64,000 nt of DNA, taken from contig NZ_JADYUM010000007.1 of NCBI RefSeq assembly GCF_021531815.1, positions 92,310 to 156,309 on the forward strand. Direction: 5' to 3'. The notes beneath the pieces are model-generated. The model was not told the origin of the DNA. It ran no database searches and saw only the letters and a program-made list of their open reading frames with translations. The translations under genes and the position numbers were made by a program. This DNA comes from Pseudoflavonifractor phocaeensis (GTDB taxonomy: Bacteria; Bacillota; Clostridia; Oscillospirales; Oscillospiraceae). Positions 1-8,521 of the stretch are shown in pieces (the stretch's first letter is position 1; each line of letters opens with the position of its first letter).

Positions 1-1
1 C

Positions 2-847
2 CCGGACCAGCTGCCCTCGGTGGGGCCGGGGAACCTGTTTGCCGACCTGATCCGCAGCAAGATCGTGCCCACTGTCCGCCTGACGGAGATTTTTCGCCAG
101 GCGGCCCAGAGCGCCATTGTCCGCAACGCCCACATGGTCAATCACGGGGAGCTGCCCGACCTGCGGAAAAATGACAACGATTTCTTTTTCCTCTCCCGGC
201 GGGACAGCCAGAGCGCTCTGGACACCATTGTGGACCTGTGCCGCCGACGCCTGCCCGAGCGCATGGGCATCCCCGCCGATCAGATCCAGGTCCTGTCTCC
301 CACCCGGCGGCGGGGGACGGGGACCCGGGCGCTGAACCAGGCCCTCCAGCAGGCCTTGAACCCGCCCCTGGAGGGGAAGGGGGAGCGGCGCTTCGGCGAC
401 TGGGTCTTCCGGGCGGGGGACCGGGTGATGCAGGTGAAGAACAACTACGACATCCTCTGGCGGGAGGAGGGCGGCGTCCGGTCCGGCATGGGGATGTTCA
501 ACGGGGACATCGGGGTGATTCGCTCCATCGAGGGAGAGGTGGCCACTGTGGACTTTGACGGCCGGGTGGTGGAGTACACCCCAGACATGCTGGGAGAGCT
601 GGAGCCCGCCTTTGCCGTCACGGTACATAAGGCCCAGGGCAGCGAGTACCGGGCGGTGATCCTGGCCGCCCTGGAGGGGGCGCCTATGCTCATGACCCGG
701 GGGATCCTGTACACCGCCATCACCCGGGCCAAGGAGCTGTTCATCGTGGTGGGGGACCAGGGAGCGGTGGCCCGGATGGTGGCCAACGACCGCCAGGACA
801 GGCGCTACTCCGGCCTCCGGGCCCGGCTGGCGGAACAGGAAGAATAA
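2..847 (+). CDS. recD2: RecD2-like ATP-dependent DNA helicase, C-terminal part (5' end outside window)
   Basis: The reading frame is open from the first bases and starts with [13 protein letters not shown], the Walker B/motif III region of RecD-type superfamily 1B helicases. The C-terminal part has the UvrD-like signature [13 protein letters not shown] and [16 protein letters not shown], motifs V and VI of the helicase core. Roughly the last 280 residues are present; the N-terminal half and Walker A lie upstream of the window. RecD2 proteins are 5'-3' helicases acting in DNA repair in bacteria without RecBCD. The gene ends before a strong terminator, so it closes its transcription unit. The family call is secure; RecD2 versus a TraA-like relative cannot be settled without the N-terminus. 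Confidence 0.86.
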   Translation, partial: PDQLPSVGPGNLFADLIRSKIVPTVRLTEIFRQAAQSAIVRNAHMVNHGELPDLRKNDNDFFFLSRRDSQSALDTIVDLCRRRLPERMGIPADQIQVLSPTRRRGTGTRALNQALQQALNPPLEGKGERRFGDWVFRAGDRVMQVKNNYDILWREEGGVRSGMGMFNGDIGVIRSIEGEVATVDFDGRVVEYTPDMLGELEPAFAVTVHKAQGSEYRAVILAALEGAPMLMTRGILYTAITRAKELFIVVGDQGAVARMVANDRQDRRYSGLRARLAEQEE

Positions 848-850
848 GAG

Positions 851-887
851 GCGGCGGACGAACTTCACATTCGTCCGCCGCTTTTTT
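851..887 (+). terminator. Intrinsic terminator of the helicase gene
   Basis: Perfect 12-bp arms (GCGGCGGACGAA and its complement) with a 7-nt loop, followed by six T residues, starting four bases after the stop codon. Confidence 0.9.
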
Positions 888-899
888 GCGCCATAGGCA

Positions 900-1058
900 T
901 CAGACAGCCGCCTGGGTCCGCTCCTTGTCCAGTTCCTCCTTCATAATGGGCTTCCACTCGTGGAAGGCGAAGTAGAGGGAGATGCCGAGGGTGAAGGGGA
1001 CCATCCGAAGGCAGTTGTAGAATTCCCGTTTGGCTTCCTCATAGGCTTTGCTGTGCAT
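900..1058 (-). CDS. Small hypothetical protein, 52 aa
   Basis: A short frame starting ATG at 1058, with a near-perfect ribosome site (GGGAGGA) six bases upstream. The product is charged at both ends (start MHSKAYEEAKREF, end EELDKERTQAAV) with a short hydrophobic stretch MVPFTLGISLYFAF at about residues 19-32, which could touch or partly enter the membrane. A TATAAT box (1095-1100, minus strand) lies 37-42 bases upstream, inside an inverted repeat (CCACATT/AATGTGG). No convincing -35 box is visible. Strong ribosome site and codon use like the neighbours argue for a real gene. I do not recognise the family. Confidence 0.6.
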   Translation of the reverse strand: MHSKAYEEAKREFYNCLRMVPFTLGISLYFAFHEWKPIMKEELDKERTQAAV

Positions 1059-1242
1059 GTGTCATTCCTCCCGATCAAAAGGTTTTCTGCCCACATTATA
1101 CGGGAATGTGGGCGGGAGGGGGCGCTAATAAAAGGGACTGTTTTGTTCCGGTTTTGTTAAGAAAAACTGTGGGACAGAACGGGAAAAAACAGAATAAACA
1201 GGGGGAGATCACAAAAAAATCAGGAAATTCTCCAACAAATTA

Positions 1243-1268
1243 GCTCCGCTTTTCGAAAAAAGCGGAGC
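1243..1268 (-). terminator. Candidate weak terminator after the dehydratase gene
   Basis: Eleven-bp arms GCTCCGCTTTT/AAAAGCGGAGC around a CGAA loop, just past the dehydratase stop at 1294. There is no clean T-run on the minus strand, so it may be weak. Confidence 0.4.
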
Positions 1269-1293
1269 CAAGGAGACGTTAAGATTCTGTTGT

Positions 1294-2253
1294 TCAGGCC
1301 CGGGCCAGAAGCTGGGAGGCCAGGGTGGGGTCCACGTTGCCGCCGGACAGGACAAAGACAACCTTTTGCCCCTGCCGGACAGGCAGGGTCCCGGCCAGGG
1401 CGGCGGCCACGGGCAGAGCGCCCGAGGGCTCCACCGTCAGCTTGGCCTTGGTCATCAGCAGCACCATGGCCTGCCGGATGAAACCGTCCTCCACGGTGCA
1501 CAGCCGGTCCACCCGGGCCTGGATCATGGCGAAGTTGTCCGGGTTGGCGTGGTCAGTGCGGGTGCCGTCGGCGATGGTGTCCACCTGCTCCAGGGCCACG
1601 GGCCGGCCGGCGGCCCGGCTGGCCGAGTACCGGGGAGCGCCGGCGGGCTCCACCCCGATGGTTTGGACCGACGGATTCAGCCCCTTGACCGCGGTGGACA
1701 CCCCGGAGATCAGCCCGCCGCCGCCAATGGGGCAGGCCACCGCATCCACGCCGGGCAGGTCTTCCAGGATCTCCAGGCCGATGGTCCCCTGGCCGGCGGC
1801 CACATAGGGGTCGGCGTAGGGGTGGACGTTGACCATCCCGGCCTCCTCCACCAGCTGCTGGGCCCGGGCCTCCCGCTGGGAGGACAGGGTACCAACCAGC
1901 TCCACCTGGCCGCCGAAGGACTTTACCCCGGCCAGCTTCACCGGGTTGGCGTTGGTGGGCATGACGATGACGGCCTTTGCCCCCAGCCGCTGGGCGGCGC
2001 AGGCCACCCCCTGGGCATGGTTGCCGGAGGAGGCGCACACCAGCCCGCGTCCCAGCTCCTCCGGGGTCAGGGACAGGGCTTTGTTCATGGCGCCCCGGAT
2101 CTTGAAGGCGCCCATGACCTGAAAACCTTCAAACTTTAAGTAGACCTCACAGCCCAGAGCCGCGTCCAGAGCGGGCATCCGAAGCAGTGGGGTACGGACG
2201 ATGTAGGGAGAGATGCGGGCCTTGGCCTGTTGAACATCCTGGAGAGAGAGCAT
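1294..2253 (-). CDS. Threonine/serine ammonia-lyase (PLP-dependent dehydratase), catabolic type
   Basis: A 319-residue fold-type II PLP enzyme that deaminates threonine to 2-oxobutyrate (or serine to pyruvate). The PLP lysine sits in GAFKIRGAMN (about residue 51), the phosphate/substrate loop is SSGNHAQGVA (about 75), and the glycine-rich PLP-phosphate loop is GGGGLISG (about 178). The C-terminus ends shortly after SGGNVD, so there is no ACT regulatory domain, as in short catabolic TdcB-type enzymes rather than the feedback-regulated IlvA. AAAGGA lies at proper distance before the ATG. ilvE lies 26 kb away, so no isoleucine operon is evident. It could also be a serine dehydratase; motifs do not separate the two. 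Confidence 0.85.
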   Translation of the reverse strand: MLSLQDVQQAKARISPYIVRTPLLRMPALDAALGCEVYLKFEGFQVMGAFKIRGAMNKALSLTPEELGRGLVCASSGNHAQGVACAAQRLGAKAVIVMPTNANPVKLAGVKSFGGQVELVGTLSSQREARAQQLVEEAGMVNVHPYADPYVAAGQGTIGLEILEDLPGVDAVACPIGGGGLISGVSTAVKGLNPSVQTIGVEPAGAPRYSASRAAGRPVALEQVDTIADGTRTDHANPDNFAMIQARVDRLCTVEDGFIRQAMVLLMTKAKLTVEPSGALPVAAALAGTLPVRQGQKVVFVLSGGNVDPTLASQLLARA

Positions 2254-2326
2254 AGCAGTCCATCCTTTCTTCTGATACCTCTATTGAACCACCAACGGGG
2301 CGGTTTGGCAAGGGGAAAACAGCCCG

Positions 2327-3676
2327 TCACCAGGGCAGCAGGCGGAGGTTCAGGTCCGCCTTGCCCTGGATGCCGGCCACCTGGCCGGCGTCGGTGTACT
2401 GCCACATCTGGAAGTTGTAGTGGAAGTCGGGGGTGTCGCTGTATTGGGCCAGCCAGAAGGGGTACTGGGCCACCCCCTCCAAGTCGTAGAGCAGGTAGGC
2501 AATGTACTGGTTGAAATAGATCATGGGCTGGTAGCCCGCCTCCTCCACCAGGGTGCAGAAGGCGTTGGCGGCGGCGGTGAGGGTGGCGCTGTCCACGCCG
2601 TCGGTGCGGGCGGGGGCGTTGGAGATGTTCTCCCAGTCGAAGACCACAGGTCCGGTGATGTCGCAGTCCTTCAGCAGGTCCAGCACGAAACGGGCCTCCT
2701 CCTCCGCCTCCTCCACGGAGACGGCCTGGGAGAAGAAGTAGACGCCTGCCTCCAGCCCGGCGTCAGAGGCGCCGCGGATGTTGTCACGGAACCGGGTGTC
2801 CTCAAAGATGGTGCCGCTGTCCTTACCGTAGTACCGGCCTCCCGCCCGGATCATGGCGAAGTCTATGCCGTCTCCGGCCACGGCCTCCCAGTCGATGTCC
2901 CCCTGGTGGGAGGATACATCCACCCCTAGGGCGGGCTCTGCCCCCTGTCCGGTGTATGTCATCCGGCCGCCTGTATTCAGGAAGGCACCCTTGTCCCAGA
3001 CGCTGGCCGGGACCCCGGGCAGGATGTCCAGGGTATGGGAGCCGAAGCGGATGTGGCTGGCGTACGCCTGGACCTGCCAGACGATGGCGCTGACCTCCGC
3101 CCGGGTGATGGAGGACTCCGGGCAGAAGACCCGGACCCCGTCCTGGATGCTGCCGTTCACGATGCCGCCCTGCTGCAGGGCGGTGACATAGCCGTCATCC
3201 ACGTCGGCGAAGGGGGAGAAGCCGCCTTCGGCGGGCTCCAGCCCCAGGGCCTTGGCGGCCAGCTGGGCCACAAACAGCCGGGAGACGGCGCCGTTCAGGT
3301 CATCCGGTATCTCATCCCAGGTCAGCCAGCCCCGGCTGACGGCGTAATTGGCATAGCTGGCGGCGTAGTGGGCATCCTGGAGGGGCTCCAGATCGCCGCA
3401 GCCCGCGGCCTTCAGCACCATAACCAGAGCAGCGCCGGCGGAGATGGGGTCCTTGGGGCCGAACCGCCCGTCGGGGTAACCGGCGATCACGCCCTGGCTG
3501 TTCAGAACGGCCACAAAGGGATAGTACCAGTCCCCCTGGTTCACGTCGGAAAAGGGGGAGGTCCAGCCCTGGGGAACTGTGGGTTGGCCGGCGGCCAGGA
3601 CAGGCTGGGCCAGCAGAGCGGCGGCCAGGGACAGGGAGAGAATGGGACGGCACAGCCGTTTCCGGGAGATATGCAC
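2327..3676 (-). CDS. Secreted SLH-domain lysozyme (glycoside hydrolase family 25)
   Basis: I choose the GTG at 3676 as start: AGAAGG lies nine bases upstream, and the in-frame ATG at 3712 falls inside the -10 box of the promoter. The 449-residue product begins with a signal peptide (basic VHISRKRLCR, hydrophobic core, likely cut after QPVLA). About residues 30-200 are S-layer homology repeats (FSDVNQGDWYYPFV, GYPDGRFGPKDPIS). About residues 240-449 are a GH25 muramidase with the expected acidic motifs GVDVSSHQG and VVFDWEN. SLH domains bind pyruvylated cell-wall polymer, so the enzyme is expected to be anchored to the wall and to cleave peptidoglycan during remodelling. It is monocistronic with its own promoter. 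Confidence 0.88.
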   Translation of the reverse strand: MHISRKRLCRPILSLSLAAALLAQPVLAAGQPTVPQGWTSPFSDVNQGDWYYPFVAVLNSQGVIAGYPDGRFGPKDPISAGAALVMVLKAAGCGDLEPLQDAHYAASYANYAVSRGWLTWDEIPDDLNGAVSRLFVAQLAAKALGLEPAEGGFSPFADVDDGYVTALQQGGIVNGSIQDGVRVFCPESSITRAEVSAIVWQVQAYASHIRFGSHTLDILPGVPASVWDKGAFLNTGGRMTYTGQGAEPALGVDVSSHQGDIDWEAVAGDGIDFAMIRAGGRYYGKDSGTIFEDTRFRDNIRGASDAGLEAGVYFFSQAVSVEEAEEEARFVLDLLKDCDITGPVVFDWENISNAPARTDGVDSATLTAAANAFCTLVEEAGYQPMIYFNQYIAYLLYDLEGVAQYPFWLAQYSDTPDFHYNFQMWQYTDAGQVAGIQGKADLNLRLLPW

Positions 3677-3710
3677 GGGGAATGACCTTCTTTCTGATGT
3701 AATTGCTTCC

Positions 3711-3739
3711 ATTATAGAACGGGATGGGCAGGAGGACAA
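3711..3739 (-). promoter_or_regulatory. Sigma-A-type promoter of the SLH-GH25 gene
   Basis: On the minus strand TTGTCC, a 17-bp spacer and a perfect TATAAT. The -10 overlaps an in-frame ATG, which excludes that ATG as start and supports the GTG at 3676. Confidence 0.65.
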
Positions 3740-3910
3740 TGAAGGAACTGTAAATTTTCCAGGGAATATTGTCCAATTCAAAAAGAAAAAGCCGGATAAG
3801 GAAAAATGGGACTGCGGCGAAGAAACGGAAAGGGGACTTTTCCCTTGCGCCGGGATGGAATTGCTGGTATGCTGGTAGCGGAACACACACCGGACGGAGG
3901 AGAGACGGAC

Positions 3911-4528
3911 ATGCACATCCCAACTTGTGAAACGAACCTGCTGGAACTGGCGGATTTTGACCGGGCCCTGGAGGCGGCCAACCGCCCAAACCCGGATTAT
4001 GATATTACAAAATGGCTTTATGTGCCGAATTATTACTCAGAGTACCGTTATATCCTGGGGACCCGGGGGGAAAAGCCCCTGATCTGCGTGGGCATCAATC
4101 CCTCCACCGCCGCCCCCGACGATCTGGATAACACCCTGAAATCGGTGGAACGGGTGGCGCTCCATAACGGCTATGACAGTTTCCTCATGTTCAATGTTTA
4201 CGCCCAGCGGGCCACCGACCCGGACGACATGGAGCGGACCTACAACCAGGACCTCCACGCCCAGAATATGAAGGCCTTCGACTACGCCCTGTCTCTGGAC
4301 AGGGGGGGCGCTCCGGCGGTGTGGGCCGCCTGGGGCACCATCATCGAGAAGCGGGACTACCTGCCCGGCTGCGTCCGGGACATGATCGCCCTGGGAAAAG
4401 CCCGGGGGGCCCGGTGGTACTCCGCGGGCAGGAAGTCCAAAAAGGGCCACCCCCACCATCCCCTGTACCTGCGGAAGGACAGCCTTCTGGAGCCCTTTGA
4501 TGTGGAAGGGTATCTCGACCATATTTGA
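3911..4528 (+). CDS. DUF1643 family protein
   Basis: 205 residues starting at the ATG after GGAGGAGAG; the frame is open further upstream but without a ribosome site. It carries the DUF1643 signature ICVGINPSTA (about residues 57-66) followed by ALHNGYDSFLMFNVYAQRATDP, and ends with a basic GRKSKKGHPHHPLYL segment. DUF1643 proteins are small cytoplasmic proteins of unknown activity, often linked to mobile or defence genes. Here the neighbour is the flavoprotein gene 59 bases downstream, so the two are probably co-transcribed. The function is unknown. Confidence 0.78.
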   Translation: MHIPTCETNLLELADFDRALEAANRPNPDYDITKWLYVPNYYSEYRYILGTRGEKPLICVGINPSTAAPDDLDNTLKSVERVALHNGYDSFLMFNVYAQRATDPDDMERTYNQDLHAQNMKAFDYALSLDRGGAPAVWAAWGTIIEKRDYLPGCVRDMIALGKARGARWYSAGRKSKKGHPHHPLYLRKDSLLEPFDVEGYLDHI

Positions 4529-4587
4529 TAAGAGGACTGGCCGCGGACCTGGGTGCCGCGGCCGGACCGGCCGTGAAAGGTGAGTTT

Positions 4588-6204
4588 ATGATCCAAATCG
4601 GAAATTTGCCTCTGCCTGTGGGCGGAGATCTGGAGCAGCTGCGGAAGCGGGCGGCCAAGGCCCTGGGGGTGCGCCCCGGCGCCCTGGGGGAGCTGCATAT
4701 CGTCCGCCAATCCATCGACGCCCGGAACAAGTATGACGTCCACTATGTGTACACCGTGGAGCTGTCCATGCCCGGAGCGGCGGGGCTGGTGAAACAGGCC
4801 CCGGGGAAAAACGTGAAGCTGGTGGAGCGGCAGCCCTACGGGTTCCCGGCGGTGGGGCGCAGGTCCCCGCTGCCCCCGGTGGTGGTGGGCATGGGGCCGG
4901 CGGGACTGTTTGCCGCCCTGTTTTTGGCCCGGAACGGCCTACCCTGCGTGGTGCTGGAGCGGGGGCGGGATGTGGACGCCCGGACGGCGGATGTGGAGCG
5001 GTTCTGGAACACGGGACTGCTGGATACCGCCTCTAATGTGCAATTTGGAGAGGGGGGCGCGGGCACCTTCTCCGACGGCAAGCTGACCACAGGGACCCAC
5101 GACCCCAGGATCGGGGCGGTGATGGAGGCGCTGGTGGAGGCGGGAGCCCCGGCCGACGTCCGGTACTCCCACAAGCCCCACATCGGCACCGATGTGCTGC
5201 GGCAGGTGGTCAAGACCATTCGGCAGGAGCTCATCGCGCTGAGCTGCGACGTCCGGTTTGAGCACCGGCTGGCCGGACTGGAGATCCAGTGCGGCCAACT
5301 GACCGGGCTGCGGGTGGAGGGCCCCCAGGGCCCCTATGACCTGCCCTGTGACGCCCTGGTGCTGGCTCCGGGCCACTCGGCAAGGGACACTTTTGCCATG
5401 CTCCGGGATGCCGGGGTGCCCATGGAGAAGAAAAATTTCGCCATCGGGGTGCGTATTGAGCACAGCCAGGAGATGGTCAGCCGGCGGCAGTACGGCGCGG
5501 CCTGGGAGCAGCTGCCTCCCTCGGACTACAAGCTGGCCTGCCACCTGCCCGACGGCCGGTCCGCTTTTACCTTCTGCGTCTGCCCCGGAGGACAGGTGGT
5601 GGCCGCCGCCTCGGAGCAGGGGGGCGTGGTCACCAACGGCATGAGCCTCCGGGCCCGGGACGGGGTTAACATCAACGGCGGCCTGCTGGTGGGGGTGGGC
5701 CCCCAGGACTTCCCGGAGGACGATGTGCTGGCCGGTGTCCGCTTTCAGGAGCAGTGGGAGCGTGCGGCTTTCCGGCTGGGAGGCGGGGGCTTCCAGGCCC
5801 CTGCCCAGCGGGTGGAGGATTTCCTCCGGAAGCGGCCCTCAGAGGGGCCGGGCGCCATCCGGCCCACCTACCGGCCCGGCGTGGCTTGGACAGAGCTGGA
5901 GCCCTGCCTGCCCGGCTATGTCACCGGGACTTTGCGGCAGGCGATCCCGCTGCTGGACCGGAAGCTCCACGGCTTTGCCGATCCCGACGGGGTGCTGACC
6001 GGGGTGGAGACCCGGTCCTCCTCCCCGGTGCGGATCCTCCGGGACGAGGGGTTCCAGTCCCCCCTGCGGGGGCTGTATCCCTGCGGCGAAGGGGCTGGCT
6101 ACGCAGGGGGTATCGTGTCCGCCGCCGTGGACGGCATCCGGGTGGCGGAGGCGGTGGCGGCGGGCCTGCAAAGTAGGTCACGACACGCCGACGCAGGAAA
6201 ATGA
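4588..6204 (+). CDS. FAD-dependent dehydrogenase of the COG2509 type
   Basis: 538 residues; start chosen at MIQIGNLPL, five bases after AAGGTG. The first 90 or so residues form a small alpha/beta domain typical of this family. A Rossmann FAD site follows (VVVGMGPAGLFAALF, about 100), then the family motif GEGGAGTFSDGKL (about 155) and a C-terminal FAD-contact segment LYPCGEGAGYAGGI (about 500). These flavoproteins are widespread in Firmicutes, predicted to be cytoplasmic oxidoreductases, and their substrate is not known. A strong terminator follows immediately. The family call is secure; the reaction is not. Confidence 0.82.
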   Translation: MIQIGNLPLPVGGDLEQLRKRAAKALGVRPGALGELHIVRQSIDARNKYDVHYVYTVELSMPGAAGLVKQAPGKNVKLVERQPYGFPAVGRRSPLPPVVVGMGPAGLFAALFLARNGLPCVVLERGRDVDARTADVERFWNTGLLDTASNVQFGEGGAGTFSDGKLTTGTHDPRIGAVMEALVEAGAPADVRYSHKPHIGTDVLRQVVKTIRQELIALSCDVRFEHRLAGLEIQCGQLTGLRVEGPQGPYDLPCDALVLAPGHSARDTFAMLRDAGVPMEKKNFAIGVRIEHSQEMVSRRQYGAAWEQLPPSDYKLACHLPDGRSAFTFCVCPGGQVVAAASEQGGVVTNGMSLRARDGVNINGGLLVGVGPQDFPEDDVLAGVRFQEQWERAAFRLGGGGFQAPAQRVEDFLRKRPSEGPGAIRPTYRPGVAWTELEPCLPGYVTGTLRQAIPLLDRKLHGFADPDGVLTGVETRSSSPVRILRDEGFQSPLRGLYPCGEGAGYAGGIVSAAVDGIRVAEAVAAGLQSRSRHADAGK

Positions 6205-6211
6205 TGAACGT

Positions 6212-6243
6212 AAACCCCCGAACCGAACGGTTCGGGGGTTTTC
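6212..6243 (+). terminator. Intrinsic terminator after the flavoprotein gene
   Basis: AACCCCCGAACC/GGTTCGGGGGTT hairpin with a GAAC loop and a short T-rich tail. It abuts the promoter of the next gene. Confidence 0.8.
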
Positions 6244-6244
6244 A

Positions 6245-6272
6245 TTGACAAAAATATATTTTGTGTTATCAT
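6245..6272 (+). promoter_or_regulatory. Promoter of the nitronate monooxygenase-like gene
   Basis: Perfect TTGACA, a 16-bp AT-rich spacer and TATCAT, directly after the preceding terminator and about 55 bp before the ATG. Confidence 0.75.
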
Positions 6273-6328
6273 GTAATAAGGTTTTAAAAAACCTATAAAG
6301 AGTTTTCCAAAATCCAAAGGAGAGAGCT

Positions 6329-7393
6329 ATGGTTCAGATCAAAGATAAAATGCTGGAGCTCCCGGTCATCCAAGGCGGAATGGGTGTGGGAGTGTCGCTG
6401 GGCGGACTGGCGGGGGCGGTGGCGGCCTGCGGCGGGATGGGCTGCGTCAGCGCCGCCCACCCGGGATACCGGGAGGCGGATTTTCACAATGACCCCAACA
6501 GGGCCAACGTCCGGGCGTTAAAAGAGGAAATTGACAAGGCGCGGGCCATTTCCGGCGGCCGGGGACTGGTGGCGGTCAATCTGATGGTGGCCATGCGGCA
6601 GTACGCTCCCATGGTCCGGGCGGCGGTGGAGGGGGGCGCAGACGCCATTATCTCCGGCGCCGGCCTGCCCCTGGAACTGCCCGGATTGACGGCGGGCTCC
6701 AGCGTGGCGCTGGGCCCCATCGTGTCCAGCGGCCGGGCGGCCAAGCTGATTTTAAAGACCTGGGATAAAAAGTATGGTGTGACTGCGGATTTCCTGGTGA
6801 TCGAGGGCTGCAAAGCGGGGGGCCACCTGGGCTTTAAGGAGGAGGACCTGCTGGCGGGGACGGCCCAATCTCTGGAGGAGATCCTGCCCCAGGTGCTGGC
6901 GGAGATTGCGCCCTACCAGGAGAAGTACGGCCATTCCATCCCGGTATTCGTGGCCGGAGGCGGGCTGACGGGACAGGACCTGGTCCGGTTCCGCGCCATG
7001 GGGGCGGCGGGCGTCCAGGCCGCCACCCGGTTCATCGCCACCGCGGAGTGCGACGCTTCCCAGGCCTATAAGGATGTCATCATCGGGGCGAAGAAGGAGG
7101 ACGTGCGCATCATCCACAGCCCCGTGGGGATGCCGGGCCGGGCTATCCGCAGCCCTCTGGTGGAGCGGATGGAGGCGGGGGAACGCCGGGGCCCCGACTG
7201 GTGTGCCAACTGCATCAAGACTTGCGACCCGGCGCACACCCCTTACTGCATCACCCACGCCCTCATCGAGGCGGTGAAGGGCAACTGGGAGGAAGGGCTG
7301 TTCTTCTGCGGCGCGGAGGTGGAGGGGGTGGACCGTATGTCCACCGTGGCCCAGGTACTGGAGGAATACCGCGCCGCCTTGGAGCGGGCATGA
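6329..7393 (+). CDS. Nitronate monooxygenase / FabK-like FMN enzyme
   Basis: 354 residues preceded by AAAGGAGAG. The TIM-barrel flavoprotein has the N-terminal PVIQGGMGVGVSLGGLAG loop, EGCKAGGHLG for FMN phosphate binding and FVAGGGLTG. These are shared by nitronate monooxygenases (2-nitropropane dioxygenase) and the enoyl-ACP reductase FabK. A C-terminal cysteine cluster (C-x2-C-x3-C-x7-C, about residues 292-307) is seen in the clostridial branch and may bind a metal or Fe-S centre. There are no fatty-acid synthesis neighbours, so I favour the nitronate monooxygenase-like annotation over FabK. The gene has its own promoter and terminator. Confidence 0.8.
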   Translation: MVQIKDKMLELPVIQGGMGVGVSLGGLAGAVAACGGMGCVSAAHPGYREADFHNDPNRANVRALKEEIDKARAISGGRGLVAVNLMVAMRQYAPMVRAAVEGGADAIISGAGLPLELPGLTAGSSVALGPIVSSGRAAKLILKTWDKKYGVTADFLVIEGCKAGGHLGFKEEDLLAGTAQSLEEILPQVLAEIAPYQEKYGHSIPVFVAGGGLTGQDLVRFRAMGAAGVQAATRFIATAECDASQAYKDVIIGAKKEDVRIIHSPVGMPGRAIRSPLVERMEAGERRGPDWCANCIKTCDPAHTPYCITHALIEAVKGNWEEGLFFCGAEVEGVDRMSTVAQVLEEYRAALERA

Positions 7394-7396
7394 TAG

Positions 7397-7434
7397 AAAA
7401 AGTCCCCGGAGCGCTGTGCGCCCCGGGGACTTTT
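7397..7434. terminator. Bidirectional intrinsic terminator
   Basis: AAAAGTCCCCGG/CCGGGGACTTTT hairpin between two converging genes, with A-run and T-run on either side. Confidence 0.85.
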
Positions 7435-7437
7435 CAC

Positions 7438-8310
7438 TTATTGCACATGGGTGTGGTTGTTGATGTGGTTCATGCAGTAGCAGTAGTAGCCGTTGCACTT
7501 GGAGCAGTAGCGGAATTCCATGTTGGGGTTGTCGGCGTCGGTGACGCCGCAGACAGCGCACTTGTGGAGGTAGCCCTTCCGCTGCTGGACCTCCTTTTGG
7601 GCTTTCTTGAAATTGATGGTCTGGGGATCTGCCCGGTGGGCGGCGCGGTCCCGGCCCCGGTGGAGGATGGATATCAGGTCGTCCCAGAAGAAGATGAAAT
7701 AATTCAGGATGGCCACCAGAGGCATGAACGCGCCCAGGATATAGCCGGAGGTCAGGTAAAAGCCGAAGTCGTAGGCGAAGAAGAAGGCGTCCAGCCAGGC
7801 CATCCACTTGACCTTCAGGGGGATGATGCCGTAGAGGTAGACACGCATATCCGGGTAGAGGGTGGCGAAGGAGAAGAACATGGACATGTTGATGTAGTAC
7901 ATGCTCACCGACGCGCGAGTCACCAGACCGTACACCACGTTGAGCAGGATGCCGAGGAGGTAGAACACGTTGAAACGGGTGGTGCCCCAGTGCTGTTCCA
8001 GAGCGGTGCCGATCCAGTAGTAGAAGAACGTGGTGAGCAGGAACATCAAGAAGAAGGAGATCTGGACGGCGCCGCCGGTCCCCGCGCCGCTGACAGAGGG
8101 AACCAGCACAAAGGTGACCAGCCGCCAGATCTGCCCGGAGAAGATGGCGTTGAAATTGAAATAAAGCAGCCGGCTCACCATGCCGTTGGTGAGCATGTCC
8201 AGGAAATAGACGGCCACATTGCTGATGGCCACATACTTCATCAGGCCGGGAAGGCCGAAGTTGGGATGGTTATAGCAAAAGCGGTCCAGCCAGCGGGAAA
8301 CGGCTCTCAT
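7438..8310 (-). CDS. Rhomboid-like membrane protein with C-terminal zinc ribbon; catalytic serine not seen
   Basis: 290 residues. Rhomboid landmarks are present: QIWRLVTFVLVP (the usual WRLVT loop, about residue 60) and LEQHWGTTRFNVFYLLGI (about 103). At the place where active rhomboids have GxSG the sequence reads ASVSMYYINMSMFF, and the second catalytic histidine is also absent, so it is probably a pseudoprotease. About six membrane segments are followed by a cytoplasmic basic stretch and a zinc-ribbon-like end with CAVC, CSKC and CYC pairs (about 263-283). It may be a membrane adaptor rather than an enzyme. It has its own promoter and ends in a shared terminator. Confidence 0.75.
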   Translation of the reverse strand: MRAVSRWLDRFCYNHPNFGLPGLMKYVAISNVAVYFLDMLTNGMVSRLLYFNFNAIFSGQIWRLVTFVLVPSVSGAGTGGAVQISFFLMFLLTTFFYYWIGTALEQHWGTTRFNVFYLLGILLNVVYGLVTRASVSMYYINMSMFFSFATLYPDMRVYLYGIIPLKVKWMAWLDAFFFAYDFGFYLTSGYILGAFMPLVAILNYFIFFWDDLISILHRGRDRAAHRADPQTINFKKAQKEVQQRKGYLHKCAVCGVTDADNPNMEFRYCSKCNGYYCYCMNHINNHTHVQ

Positions 8311-8349
8311 GGACAGCCCTCCTTATTGCAAGTCATTCAAACAAAGTAC

Positions 8350-8378
8350 ATTGTACCCGTTTTTGAGAGGATTGTCTA
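8350..8378 (-). promoter_or_regulatory. Promoter of the rhomboid-like gene
   Basis: Minus strand TAGACA, 17-bp spacer, TACAAT, about 40 bp before the ATG with AAGGAGG in front of it. Confidence 0.65.
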
Positions 8379-8521
8379 CGTCCAAAGTGTAAACAATTTG
8401 AACGCGGGGCGGAAAGCGGCTTTTTTTCAGGGATGATCTGTGATAAAATAAACTGATAAGTTCCGGAAACCGGAGCGGGAATGAGACAGTGTGTTCCAAT
8501 CGAACAGAGGAGAAAGATTGC

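Noticed and set aside
3674..3916. Upstream starts (ATG 3712 and further) for the SLH-GH25 gene
   Set aside because: The ATG is part of the -10 box and lacks a ribosome site; the GTG at 3676 has both ribosome site and a proper signal peptide.
6329..7393. Annotation as fabK enoyl-ACP reductase
   Set aside because: No fatty-acid synthesis neighbours, and the C-terminal cysteine cluster fits the nitronate monooxygenase-like group better; kept as an alternative only.
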